23,421 bases of DNA, taken from positions 1-23,421 of the IMG/VR virus record IMGVR_UViG_3300038463_000066. One strand, 5' to 3'. Shown here in pieces: positions 6,616 through 14,098 of this stretch. The position numbers and the translations under genes were made by a program. The number at the start of each line of letters is the position of its first letter. Within the stretch, counting starts at the first letter, position 1. Below the pieces are notes generated by a model, which worked only from the letters and a program-made list of their open reading frames with translations, had not been told where the DNA came from and searched no databases. The stretch is from a virus.

Positions 6616-7578
6616 TTGAGCCTGCAATTTTATTCCACCATCGCCAAAGCGTCCGACAAGCCGCCAAATAAGCGGAAGCCGCGCAAGCGCACCAAAGTGA
6701 CCGAGACACAACGGCGCTCGGAAGCGCTGCAAAAGTTTATGTCTAACGCCATGCGTCTGGACTTGGTGTCGGGCTTTAGGACTTTTAAAAAACGGGTTTC
6801 GGCGGAAGCCCTCATGGGAGCGTGGAAAAGCGGCGACTATTCCAAACTTTTTGCCCATATTCCGTGGGATAAGCTGCCCGGTGACCTGGGCAAAGCCAAT
6901 GCGGCAGTGGCGCGCACCGCCCAAAAAGCCGGGGAAATGCAGCTTGAAATCTTGCCGCCAAACATCAATAAAAAGCTGCGCTTCGACGTGGAAAACCCGG
7001 TATTGCGGACCTACCTGCAAAAGCGCACGGCCGAGTTAGTCACCCGCGTCAACGCCGACACCAAGACCGTCATTCGGGATGCAGTGACCCGGTCTTTCAC
7101 CACAGCCGTCACCCCGCGCCAAGTCGCCGACCAAATCAAAGGGTCTATTGGACTATTGCCAAGTCACGCCCTCGCCGTGGAAAAATACCGCGAGGGTTTG
7201 GTGGAAGCTAAAGTTGCGCCGGCTCAGGTCGAAAAGCTAGCTGACGCCTACGCCGACAAGCTTTTGGACTATCGCGCCATGAATATCGCCCGCACCGAAA
7301 CCAGGGGGGCGATCAATCAAGGGCAGTTGTCAGTCTGGCGCGAAGGTGTTAATCAAGGGTATATTGATAGAGAGACGGCTGAGAAAGAGTGGTTAGTGGA
7401 CGGCGCCCCTTGCCCTATATGCGAGCCAATGGACGGCACGCGTGTTGGCATTGACGACGCTTTTGAAGTCACTTACCCCGACGGCACAGTTGAGTACGTG
7501 CAGACGCCGTCGGAAATTCACCCGAGTTGCCAGTGCAGTATGGCACTGCATTTTGGTGAGACAGAAATAGAGCGATAA
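6616..7578 (+). CDS. phage head morphogenesis protein (Mu F/SPP1 gp7-like)
   Basis: This 320-residue protein is a minor head protein expected next to the portal inside the capsid. The N-terminal 60 residues are basic. The C-terminal half matches the Phage_Mu_F pattern: a helix ending YRAMNIARTETRGAINQGQ, then WLVDGAPCPICEPMDG and a final HPSCQCSMAL. Cys266, Cys269, Cys305 and Cys307 form two CxxC/CxC pairs that are typical of the family and could bind zinc. The start is TTG at 6616, immediately after the preceding stop, with GGGAAAAGA upstream; no better in-frame start exists nearby. In some phages this domain carries C-terminal toxins or other enzymes. Here it ends without one, and the enzymatic domains sit in the next gene. 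Confidence 0.85.
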   Translation: MSLQFYSTIAKASDKPPNKRKPRKRTKVTETQRRSEALQKFMSNAMRLDLVSGFRTFKKRVSAEALMGAWKSGDYSKLFAHIPWDKLPGDLGKANAAVARTAQKAGEMQLEILPPNINKKLRFDVENPVLRTYLQKRTAELVTRVNADTKTVIRDAVTRSFTTAVTPRQVADQIKGSIGLLPSHALAVEKYREGLVEAKVAPAQVEKLADAYADKLLDYRAMNIARTETRGAINQGQLSVWREGVNQGYIDRETAEKEWLVDGAPCPICEPMDGTRVGIDDAFEVTYPDGTVEYVQTPSEIHPSCQCSMALHFGETEIER

Positions 7579-7611
7579 AAAGACGTCACGAGCCAAGGAA
7601 GGCGAGAGACA

Positions 7612-9918
7612 ATGGGCAGAGTGATTGACGCGGTTAAACGCGTCGTGGGCAAAGGTCAACCAACGTCAAGCGACGTGCATGTGAATGCACCGCTAGGCTC
7701 GCGCCGTCGTCTTAAAAAGAATGACGTCGATAATACTGACACCGACCCGCCGCTCAATAACCTCGAAGCGGAATTTATTCACGCCGCCATCGGCCGCAAG
7801 ACCATGGACGCGCCCCAACCTTTTGGTGCCGAGCCCGACGACGATGACGAGCAAGACGACGATGACGTTGAAAAGCGCCGGCACAATATTGATGACGACG
7901 AAGACGAAGACCTTGAAGACGACGAAGACTATGACGACATTGAAAAGGCTAGTCCGCGCCGTGTGGCGTCGGTTGCCGTCATGCACGGTGACCACTTGCT
8001 CATGGGAAAGCGTCGTGACAATGGTAAGTGGACGATGCCCGGTGGGCATGTTGACGACGGCGAAGACTTCCATAGTGGTGCGCTTCGGGAATTACTCGAA
8101 GAGGCTGGAATTGAAACGGACAGGCTTGACGCTCTTACCGACGTCAATGAAAAAACCGACAAAGCGGGCTTACCGCTACACGTGCAAGGCTTTGGCCTAG
8201 ACCTGACCGACGATGATCGGCCGCCCACCACCATGCAGGGGGACCCTGACGGTGAAGTGCATCGGTGGCAGTGGGTCAATACGGCCGACGGTTTGCCGGA
8301 CGATATCGCCGAAAATATGCACGTGCCACCCGAGCATAATATTTTAATGCACGCGCTCGGGCTGGCCGAGCCGGTCGAAAAAGACGACGCGCCAGACGGC
8401 TCGTGGCTGCACGACTATCAAAATCTTGTCAGCGGCATGGACTATGAAGCTGAAGACGCGGGGGACAATGACCACGACACCCACCGAGCCATTGCCGCCG
8501 CTAATCTTGCTGAAGACCCGGACCACTACAAAGACGCCCGCGCCGAAGACGGCGAAGACGTCGGCGACGGGCTCAACCTTGACCTCGGTAGCGGTCAAGC
8601 TCGGCAATCAGGTTATTTGGGTGTGGACACGTACAAATTCGATCACGGTACTATCGTCCATGATTTGACATGCGGGTTGCCCTTCCCCGATGGTTGCGCT
8701 TCCAATGTCCGCATGGTGAACGCGCTGCACACGGTTGACCACGGTGGCGACATTAAGCCGCTACTGTCTGAAATTCAGCGCGTGCTCATGCCCGGAGGTC
8801 AGTTTTATTATGAGGGACCTTCTGATATCTCGAATGATGCAGGCCAGCTTGAAGGACTGGCAGACGTCACGCCCGAAGAGGTTGGCAAAGACGCGGCCGG
8901 CGACAACAGTGACACCGGTTTCCCCGAAGGCGATAATGACACGCGATGGCATTACCACGTCTTCTCTCGCCTCGCGAATCCTGACGCAGCCGCGTCCGAT
9001 GACGCTCAGCCTCGAATCGGTCTTGCCGCGCAAGACAATCTTGGGTCGGATACTTTACTCGCCTCTGACGTTGACAGCTATTATTCTGAAGACAGCACGA
9101 CAACTGGCGCGGGTAATCGGCGGCATGGTTATCCCTCGCAAGGGGCGCTAGTCGCCAAGGGTGGACCGGGTAGCGGACCACACCCAGGCGAGGGCGGTGA
9201 AGGCAAAAAGCCTAAAGAGAAAAAAGACCCGGCCACCATGTCAGTTGGTGAGCTTAAAAAAGAATACGCTTCGCTTCATGAAAAACAATCAAAGAATACT
9301 AGCGCGCAAATTGAAGCTGGCTTCGGCACAATGCGCCCATCGGATATGCGCCAGCAACAGCCCAATCACCCCCTAACAAAAGAAATGGATGCCATAAGTG
9401 ACCGCATGTTTGCCATTCGGCATGAAGCTGAGCGGCGCGGTGGTCCGGGTTTTTCTGTTGACCAGCTTACGCGTATTCATAAGCCTATAGGTAAATCAGC
9501 ATACATCGCCAAGTCTCTCACTGGTGAAGGTTTCCAGACCACCAAGTTTTGCCCAATCTTTAAAGCTGTCGCGTCTCAACAAATTGTCTATTGCGTCGTG
9601 CTCACGCCCGACGAAGCTGACGAGCAAGATGATTTTATGGACGCCGACGAAATTGAAAAGACGGCGCACGAGTATTTACTAAAATCGCGCGTCATCGGCT
9701 CAAACCACACCAAAGCTATTCAAGCCGCGCCGGTGGAAAGCTATATCGCGCCGTGCGACTTTGACGGCAACGGGCAGTATGGTCCGCAAACCGTAAAAAA
9801 AGGCTCGTGGTGCATCGGCATCAAAGTCTTCGACAAAGACGAGTGGAAAAAAGTTGAAAAGGGCGAATATCAAGGCGTCAGCGTTGGTGGTCTTGGCTTG
9901 CGCGACCGAATGAATTGA
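7612..9918 (+). CDS. Nudix / methyltransferase-like / XkdF-type prohead protease fusion
   Basis: This 768-residue protein has a clear multi-domain order. Residues 16-28 read QPTSSDVHVNAPL, nearly the capsid protein N-terminus. Residues about 75-115 are an Asp/Glu-rich linker. Residues about 117-260 form a Nudix hydrolase with an intact box at 145-167 (Gly145, Glu151, Arg159, Glu160, Glu163, Glu164, Gly166). Residues about 320-430 look like a class I SAM methyltransferase (LNLDLGSG, GVDTYKF, LPFPDG, RVLMPGGQFYYE). KGGPGSGPHPG follows at 516-526, then a charged helical stretch. Residues about 657-768 match XkdF-type prohead protease (IVYCVVLTPDEAD, SNHTK with His699, VESYIAP, GVSVGG with Ser757); His699 and Ser757 are the candidate catalytic pair. 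The start has AAGGAAGG upstream. The protease should cleave scaffold and capsid during maturation. The substrates of the extra domains are unknown. Confidence 0.8.
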   Translation: MGRVIDAVKRVVGKGQPTSSDVHVNAPLGSRRRLKKNDVDNTDTDPPLNNLEAEFIHAAIGRKTMDAPQPFGAEPDDDDEQDDDDVEKRRHNIDDDEDEDLEDDEDYDDIEKASPRRVASVAVMHGDHLLMGKRRDNGKWTMPGGHVDDGEDFHSGALRELLEEAGIETDRLDALTDVNEKTDKAGLPLHVQGFGLDLTDDDRPPTTMQGDPDGEVHRWQWVNTADGLPDDIAENMHVPPEHNILMHALGLAEPVEKDDAPDGSWLHDYQNLVSGMDYEAEDAGDNDHDTHRAIAAANLAEDPDHYKDARAEDGEDVGDGLNLDLGSGQARQSGYLGVDTYKFDHGTIVHDLTCGLPFPDGCASNVRMVNALHTVDHGGDIKPLLSEIQRVLMPGGQFYYEGPSDISNDAGQLEGLADVTPEEVGKDAAGDNSDTGFPEGDNDTRWHYHVFSRLANPDAAASDDAQPRIGLAAQDNLGSDTLLASDVDSYYSEDSTTTGAGNRRHGYPSQGALVAKGGPGSGPHPGEGGEGKKPKEKKDPATMSVGELKKEYASLHEKQSKNTSAQIEAGFGTMRPSDMRQQQPNHPLTKEMDAISDRMFAIRHEAERRGGPGFSVDQLTRIHKPIGKSAYIAKSLTGEGFQTTKFCPIFKAVASQQIVYCVVLTPDEADEQDDFMDADEIEKTAHEYLLKSRVIGSNHTKAIQAAPVESYIAPCDFDGNGQYGPQTVKKGSWCIGIKVFDKDEWKKVEKGEYQGVSVGGLGLRDRMN

Positions 9919-9928
9919 GGCAACATTA

Positions 9929-11407
9929 ATGTCAACACTCTCTCGCATACAAAAAGCCATTCGGTTGCACACATTGGAAGCTGCCGAAGTTAGTCTAGTT
10001 CCGCAAGGCGCCAACCGCCGGCGGTTTTTAATATTTAAAAGGGGCGGGAAAGATATGGAAGCTGATCCCGTTGAAAAGGGCGGACCGGGCAGCGGGCGCA
10101 AGCCGGGCGGCGGCAGCGGTGACAAGAAAGAGCCTGAGAAAAAAGACGAAGGTAAAAAGGGCGAAGGCAAGACCATAGGGAAAACTACGTCGGGTAAAGA
10201 CATTCACGAGACGGGCGAAAAAAGCACCAAGGGCTGGTCAAGCCAAGACCATATGGACGCCTTTCACGCGCACACGGAAAAAGGCATGGACGCTCATGCG
10301 GCGATGATGGCCCATCCGTCTTTTCAGGCTGCACGCACCGCTGGTGACCACTATCGCACGCCTGAACAGGCAGCGGCAATTTCCAGTGACCCAAAAGTAC
10401 GTGAGCACCAAGCTACAAGCGACAAGCATCATGCGATCGCGGAGCAACATTATCAAGCATCTAAGAAAGTAAAAAAATCTCGTTTTGGGGAACTTATGGC
10501 AAAAATCAGAAAAGCTGACCCGAAAATGATGGAACGGGTTCAACAGTGCATGACCAGCTACGGCACCAGTAAAGTTGCCAAAGCGCCAGACGGTGGCGGC
10601 GACGGTAAGGTGCGCGCTGGCGGCACTGTCGGTGATTCAAACCCGGCGCCCGCTTCCTTATCTGACGAAGCGCAAGCCGCTCTGAAAGCTGCCGCGCGCA
10701 TCCTTGGGCCGCACGTCGACGAAATCCCGGCGGACCTGGTGCATAAGGTCATTGAAGCGAGCGGCTATGAAGTGAAGGAAAACCCGGAAGGGCCTGAAAC
10801 CGGTGCCGGTGATGGTCAGACCGAGTTGCCCGATAGTGTGAACAAGAAAAAAGACGGGTCGGCCGTCGATAACAACGGAGAGGAACACGTGAGCAAATCA
10901 GCAAGTGATACTCCGTCTCTCGAAGGTCTTGACCCGAAGACCCGTGAGACACTGGAAGGCGTTTTCAAGTCCAACGCTGAGTTGGTCCAAAAGAACGCTG
11001 ACCTTGAAAAACGCGTCAAAGACGCGGAAGTGAAGGACCGTCAGCGTGAAATCGTCGCGAAGGCTTCGGCTTTCACGGCGCTGGCGCTGCCGCAAGACCA
11101 AATCGTGGCCATGCTGACCGGCGCCGATGCGCAAGGCAAGGAAGCGCTGGAATTGGTCGAAAAAAACTTGAGCGTGCTTAACGAGCAAGCGGCCAAGTCC
11201 AATCTCTTTAAAGAGCTTGGCTCGAATCTGCCCAAGGGCGGCAACTCGGAAGCCGACCTTGACCGCAAGATTGCCGCGCTCGGTGACAGCATTGTTGCCA
11301 AAAGCGGCGAAAAAATGACCGACGCGCAAAAGTATGAGCGGGCGCTATTTTCGCCGGAAGGCCAAGCGCTCTATAAGCAACACCAAGCTGCACGCGGGGG
11401 CATCTAA
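9929..11407 (+). CDS. scaffold-like protein with protease-type N-terminal strand
   Basis: This 492-residue protein lies between protease and decoration genes, where scaffolds are encoded. Residues 13-34 (LHTLEAAEVSLVPQGANRR) match the C-terminal strand that in S78/XkdF-type proteases follows the catalytic Ser. KGGPGSGRKPGGG at 50-62 echoes the motif in the preceding protein. Residues about 108-180 are His- and Ala-rich (DAFHAHTEKGMDAHAAMMAH). The C-terminal 170 residues are helical with a coiled coil (NAELVQKNADLEKRVKDAEV), typical of a scaffold. GAGG precedes the ATG by eight bases. An internal GTG at 10889 with a strong ribosome binding site could produce the C-terminal scaffold alone. Assignment as scaffold is inferred from position and composition. 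Confidence 0.7.
   Translation: MSTLSRIQKAIRLHTLEAAEVSLVPQGANRRRFLIFKRGGKDMEADPVEKGGPGSGRKPGGGSGDKKEPEKKDEGKKGEGKTIGKTTSGKDIHETGEKSTKGWSSQDHMDAFHAHTEKGMDAHAAMMAHPSFQAARTAGDHYRTPEQAAAISSDPKVREHQATSDKHHAIAEQHYQASKKVKKSRFGELMAKIRKADPKMMERVQQCMTSYGTSKVAKAPDGGGDGKVRAGGTVGDSNPAPASLSDEAQAALKAAARILGPHVDEIPADLVHKVIEASGYEVKENPEGPETGAGDGQTELPDSVNKKKDGSAVDNNGEEHVSKSASDTPSLEGLDPKTRETLEGVFKSNAELVQKNADLEKRVKDAEVKDRQREIVAKASAFTALALPQDQIVAMLTGADAQGKEALELVEKNLSVLNEQAAKSNLFKELGSNLPKGGNSEADLDRKIAALGDSIVAKSGEKMTDAQKYERALFSPEGQALYKQHQAARGGI
10889..11407 (+). CDS. nested scaffold from an internal in-frame start
   Basis: Within the preceding gene, GGAGAGG (10877-10883) lies five bases before an in-frame GTG at 10889, a better ribosome binding site than most true starts in this window. 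Translation from it would give 172 residues beginning SKSASDTPSLEGLDPKTRET, then the coiled coil and helical C-terminus. That is a normal size for a separate scaffold. Lambda makes its scaffold Nu3 from an in-frame start inside the protease gene C, so the arrangement has precedent. Weaker internal starts are visible at 10055 (after GGGGCGGGAA) and 10496 (after GGGG). Confidence 0.55.
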   Translation: MSKSASDTPSLEGLDPKTRETLEGVFKSNAELVQKNADLEKRVKDAEVKDRQREIVAKASAFTALALPQDQIVAMLTGADAQGKEALELVEKNLSVLNEQAAKSNLFKELGSNLPKGGNSEADLDRKIAALGDSIVAKSGEKMTDAQKYERALFSPEGQALYKQHQAARGGI

Positions 11408-11410
11408 TCC

Positions 11411-11827
11411 ATGACAATCACAAACAATGCAGCGTATGAAATCCCAAAATTCAACTTTGGCGTGCTGGAAGCCAACGTTGACATGTCAAGCGAAGCGACG
11501 TGGCAATACACGCTCGTGGACGTTGCCGCCGCGTCGGGCGCCGGGCTCTTGGGTCCGGCCGCGCTTGTGGCGCCGTCGGGTGGCGCTGCCGGCCTTGGCG
11601 TGCTCCAAAATAACCCGCAACTCGCGGAAGCGGGCACGGTCATGGTCCACGGCGTCACCAAGGCGCAAGCCGGTGGCACGTTTTCCATTGGCGCTATCCT
11701 GATGTGCGATAGCTCGGGCCAACTGATTACCGCTACCAGCGGCAACTTTGGTGTGGCTAAGGCGCTGCAAGCCGGCGTCTCGGGCACTATCGTGTCGGTC
11801 TTGCTTTACGGCTACGGCAAGCAATAA
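11411..11827 (+). CDS. head decoration protein
   Basis: This 138-residue protein is small, acidic-neutral and rich in Gly, Ala and Val. It has a beta-strand pattern typical of phage head decoration proteins: QNNPQLAEAGTVMVHGVTKA, then GTFSIGAILMCDSSGQL and a C-terminal VSVLLYGYGKQ. It lies between scaffold and major capsid genes, where such proteins normally lie, and would bind the expanded capsid surface to stabilise it. The ATG follows the previous stop by three bases, with GGGGG upstream. The family call rests on size, order and the strand pattern. Confidence 0.75.
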   Translation: MTITNNAAYEIPKFNFGVLEANVDMSSEATWQYTLVDVAAASGAGLLGPAALVAPSGGAAGLGVLQNNPQLAEAGTVMVHGVTKAQAGGTFSIGAILMCDSSGQLITATSGNFGVAKALQAGVSGTIVSVLLYGYGKQ

Positions 11828-11860
11828 CAAAACCATTTTTAAAAGAAAGGCGAATATTCA

Positions 11861-12832
11861 ATGCCTCAACCGACACGAAGCGACGTCCACGTAAACCGCC
11901 CGCTTACGAATATCAGCATTGCCTATATTCAAAAAGCGGCCGATTTCGTGGCCGACAAGGTTTTTCCGATTGTCCCGGTCATGAAACAGTCAGACCGGTA
12001 CTTCAGCTACACCAAAGATTATTGGTTTCGCACGGTCGCGGATAAGCGCGCCCCGGCAACCGAGTCGGCTGGTAGCGGTTTCCACGTTGATAATACGCCG
12101 TCGTATTACTGCGACGTGTGGGCCGCGCACCAAGACGTTGACGACCAGACGAGGGCCAACGCTGACGAGCCCCTGAATATGGATCGTGACGCGACCTTGT
12201 TCGTCACTCAAAACTTGATGCTTCGTCGTGAGCTTCAATTTTTGGGCACCTACATGGCCACGGGCGTGTGGACGGGCTCTAGCACGGGCGGCGACATTTC
12301 GCCGAGCACGCAATGGGACAGCAACGCGGCTGACCCAATGTATGACGTCGATTTCCAAAAGCAGTACGTCAAGAGCCAAACGGGCTACATGCCCAATACG
12401 CTGCTTGTGTCGCCCGACGTATTTTTCGCGCTCCGCAACTGCCCGGCCGTGCTTGACCGTATTAAGTACACCCAACGCGGTGTCGTGACCACGGACTTGC
12501 TCGCCGAAGTGCTTGGCGTCGAAAAATTCTTGGTTGCTTACGGCGTGGTGAATACCGCGGCCGAAGGCGCGACCTTCGCCGGCCAGTACATCACCAAAAA
12601 CCAAGCCCTCTTGGTTTATGCCAACCCGGCCCCGTCGATTTTGCAGCCGTCCGGTGGCTACATTTTCTCGTGGCAAGGTCTTTACGGCGCGGGCGCCTAC
12701 GGCAACCGCATTAAGTCTTTCCGTATGGAGCCCCTGGCTTCGGACCGGATTGAGGGCGAAATGTCTTTCGCCATGAAGCTGGTTTCGGCTGACGTCGGAA
12801 TGCTCTTCGTTAACGTGCTCGGCACACCGTAA
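11861..12832 (+). CDS. major capsid protein
   Basis: This 323-residue protein should form the capsid lattice. The N-terminus (PQPTRSDVHVNRPLTNISIA), followed by a stretch on a virion shell theme (FVADKVFPIVPV), matches a recognised family of phage major capsid proteins. Later segments fit as well: FLGTYMATGVWTG, NTLLVSPDVFFALRN, and near the C-terminus IKSFRMEPLASDRIEGEM. An HK97-type fold is inferred from family and context. The gene has its own ribosome binding site (AAAGAAAGG) and one of the longer gaps in the region (33 bases), consistent with strong expression. Residues 3-15 are nearly repeated in the Nudix-protease fusion (residues 16-28). Confidence 0.88.
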   Translation: MPQPTRSDVHVNRPLTNISIAYIQKAADFVADKVFPIVPVMKQSDRYFSYTKDYWFRTVADKRAPATESAGSGFHVDNTPSYYCDVWAAHQDVDDQTRANADEPLNMDRDATLFVTQNLMLRRELQFLGTYMATGVWTGSSTGGDISPSTQWDSNAADPMYDVDFQKQYVKSQTGYMPNTLLVSPDVFFALRNCPAVLDRIKYTQRGVVTTDLLAEVLGVEKFLVAYGVVNTAAEGATFAGQYITKNQALLVYANPAPSILQPSGGYIFSWQGLYGAGAYGNRIKSFRMEPLASDRIEGEMSFAMKLVSADVGMLFVNVLGTP

Positions 12833-12848
12833 TAGTGGAGTTTGCAGT

Positions 12849-13154
12849 ATGTACGTGTGCCAAAAGGGTGAGCTTAAACTCAAGTCTGGTCAGGTGGTCC
12901 GCCGTGGCCAAGTTGTACCGGACGCCGAAAACTGGCCAGAAAACATACTGCATTTCCATATTCGCACAGGCATTTTGCGAAAAATTGCCGACGCGCCAAA
13001 ACTTAAGGGTAGCCACGCCAGCGTCACCGTTGACGTGGCACCCCTTAAGCCGGCGTCACCGGTCCCAGCCCCGGCGCCGACCGAAGCTAAAGCTACCGTG
13101 AAAGCGTCCGAAAAGAAACCATCTCGCGATCATAACCGCAAAAAGGGGCGTTAA
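12849..13154 (+). CDS. small protein after the capsid gene
   Basis: This is a 101-residue protein of unknown function. Residues 1-50 look folded (ELKLKSGQVVRRGQVVPDAE, then ENILHFHIRTGILRKI). Residues 60-101 are Pro/Ala/Lys-rich, ending SRDHNRKKGR, and are probably disordered and nucleic-acid or surface binding. The ATG at 12849 is preceded by GTGGAG at eight bases. A GTG at 12835 opens a different frame that I reject. Small proteins of this layout often sit between capsid and connector genes in phages, but no family name is certain. Confidence 0.7.
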   Translation: MYVCQKGELKLKSGQVVRRGQVVPDAENWPENILHFHIRTGILRKIADAPKLKGSHASVTVDVAPLKPASPVPAPAPTEAKATVKASEKKPSRDHNRKKGR

Positions 13155-13157
13155 GCC

Positions 13158-13622
13158 TTGACTTGGACCTATAGCGGCAACCCTGGTTTGAGCGCCAAAG
13201 ACGCAACGCGTTTTTACATTGGCGACACGGATCAGCGTAATCAGCTTTTGCAAGACGGCGAGATTGAGTACGTGCTCAATATATACAATAACACGCCGAT
13301 TAATGCCGCTATCCGCTGTTGTGAAATGATTATGGCCAAGGTGACCCGGTTGGTCGACGAAAGCGTTGGGCAGGTAAAGCTGTCCTACTCGCAGCGCGTT
13401 AAAGCCTTCCGCGACCTTCGCAACGACCTGGTAAACCGCCTAGCCACCGAAGACGCGACGCCGTTTGCCGGCGGCATTTCAATCGCGCAAGTAATGGCCA
13501 CTAATCAGAATGCGGACCGCGTGCGCCCAAGTTTCACTGACCACATGATGCAAAATAATCTGACGTCACCGTGGATTTTGGGCGGTGAGTGTTATTTTTG
13601 GCTTTACTCTGGGCCGGGCTAA
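13158..13622 (+). CDS. head-tail connector (adaptor) protein
   Basis: This 154-residue protein resembles gp6-like head-tail adaptors: ATRFYIGDTDQRNQLLQDGE, then YVLNIYNNTPINAAIRCCEM, then YSQRVKAFRDLRNDLVNRLA, all helical. It would form a ring below the portal. The start is TTG at 13158, three bases after the previous stop, with AAGGGG about ten bases upstream. No ATG lies near, and the conserved opening begins directly at this codon. The stop overlaps the next ATG by one base (TAATG at 13620-13624). Confidence 0.72.
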   Translation: MTWTYSGNPGLSAKDATRFYIGDTDQRNQLLQDGEIEYVLNIYNNTPINAAIRCCEMIMAKVTRLVDESVGQVKLSYSQRVKAFRDLRNDLVNRLATEDATPFAGGISIAQVMATNQNADRVRPSFTDHMMQNNLTSPWILGGECYFWLYSGPG

Positions 13623-14098
13623 TGCTGAAAGCTCACGTCAAGATCACTGAGCATAACGAAAAGCTGAAAAAGCTCAAAGAACGGCTAAAAGGCATCAAGA
13701 AAGCATATGTGTCGATCGGTGTGCATGAAGACGCAGGGGAATATGAGGGAGGGCTGGAAGTGTTTCAAGTGGCGCTATGGAATGAATTTGGCACGGAAAC
13801 TATTCCGGCGCGTTCATTTTTTCGCTCCACGCTTGCCGAACACGAAGCCGACATAAACCACTGGCGCGCCGACCTCCTCAAGGAAGTCATTGAAGGTAAA
13901 ATCACGGTGCAAAAAGCTCTTAGCACCATTGGCTTTCGCGTGCGCGAGCTAATTAAAAACAAAATTAATTCCAATGTCCCTCCCGAAAATGCCCCGAGCA
14001 CGGTGGCCAAGAAAAAGGCCGAAGGCGTTGCTCCACGCACGCTTGTGGAAACTGGCCTGTTACTGCGCTCTATAGAGTTTAAGGTGGTGCTCGAATGA
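13622..14098 (+). CDS. HK97 gp10-like / virion morphogenesis protein
   Basis: This 158-residue protein is probably a neck or tail completion component. The segment AYVSIGVHEDAGEY, then ALWNEFGTETIPARSFFRST, is characteristic of HK97 gp10-like and related virion morphogenesis proteins. So is the C-terminal EGVAPRTLVETGLLLRSIEF. I chose the ATG at 13622 because it overlaps the previous stop as TAATG and gives the family's usual N-terminus. The longer reading from a GTG at 13589 would add a hydrophobic stretch encoded within the connector gene and has no good ribosome binding site. The stop overlaps the next ATG by four bases. Confidence 0.75.
   Translation: MLKAHVKITEHNEKLKKLKERLKGIKKAYVSIGVHEDAGEYEGGLEVFQVALWNEFGTETIPARSFFRSTLAEHEADINHWRADLLKEVIEGKITVQKALSTIGFRVRELIKNKINSNVPPENAPSTVAKKKAEGVAPRTLVETGLLLRSIEFKVVLE

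Noticed and set aside
7693-8073. Minus-strand reading frame opposite the acidic linker
   Set aside because: It is the shadow of the Asp/Glu repeats, giving a Val/Ile/Phe-rich peptide without motifs.
11990-12883. 297-residue minus-strand frame opposite the capsid gene
   Set aside because: Shadow of a highly conserved capsid gene, with no ribosome binding site or family features.
13589-13622. Upstream GTG start for the gp10-like protein
   Set aside because: It adds a hydrophobic stretch coded inside the connector gene, and the TAATG at 13620 is a natural coupled start.
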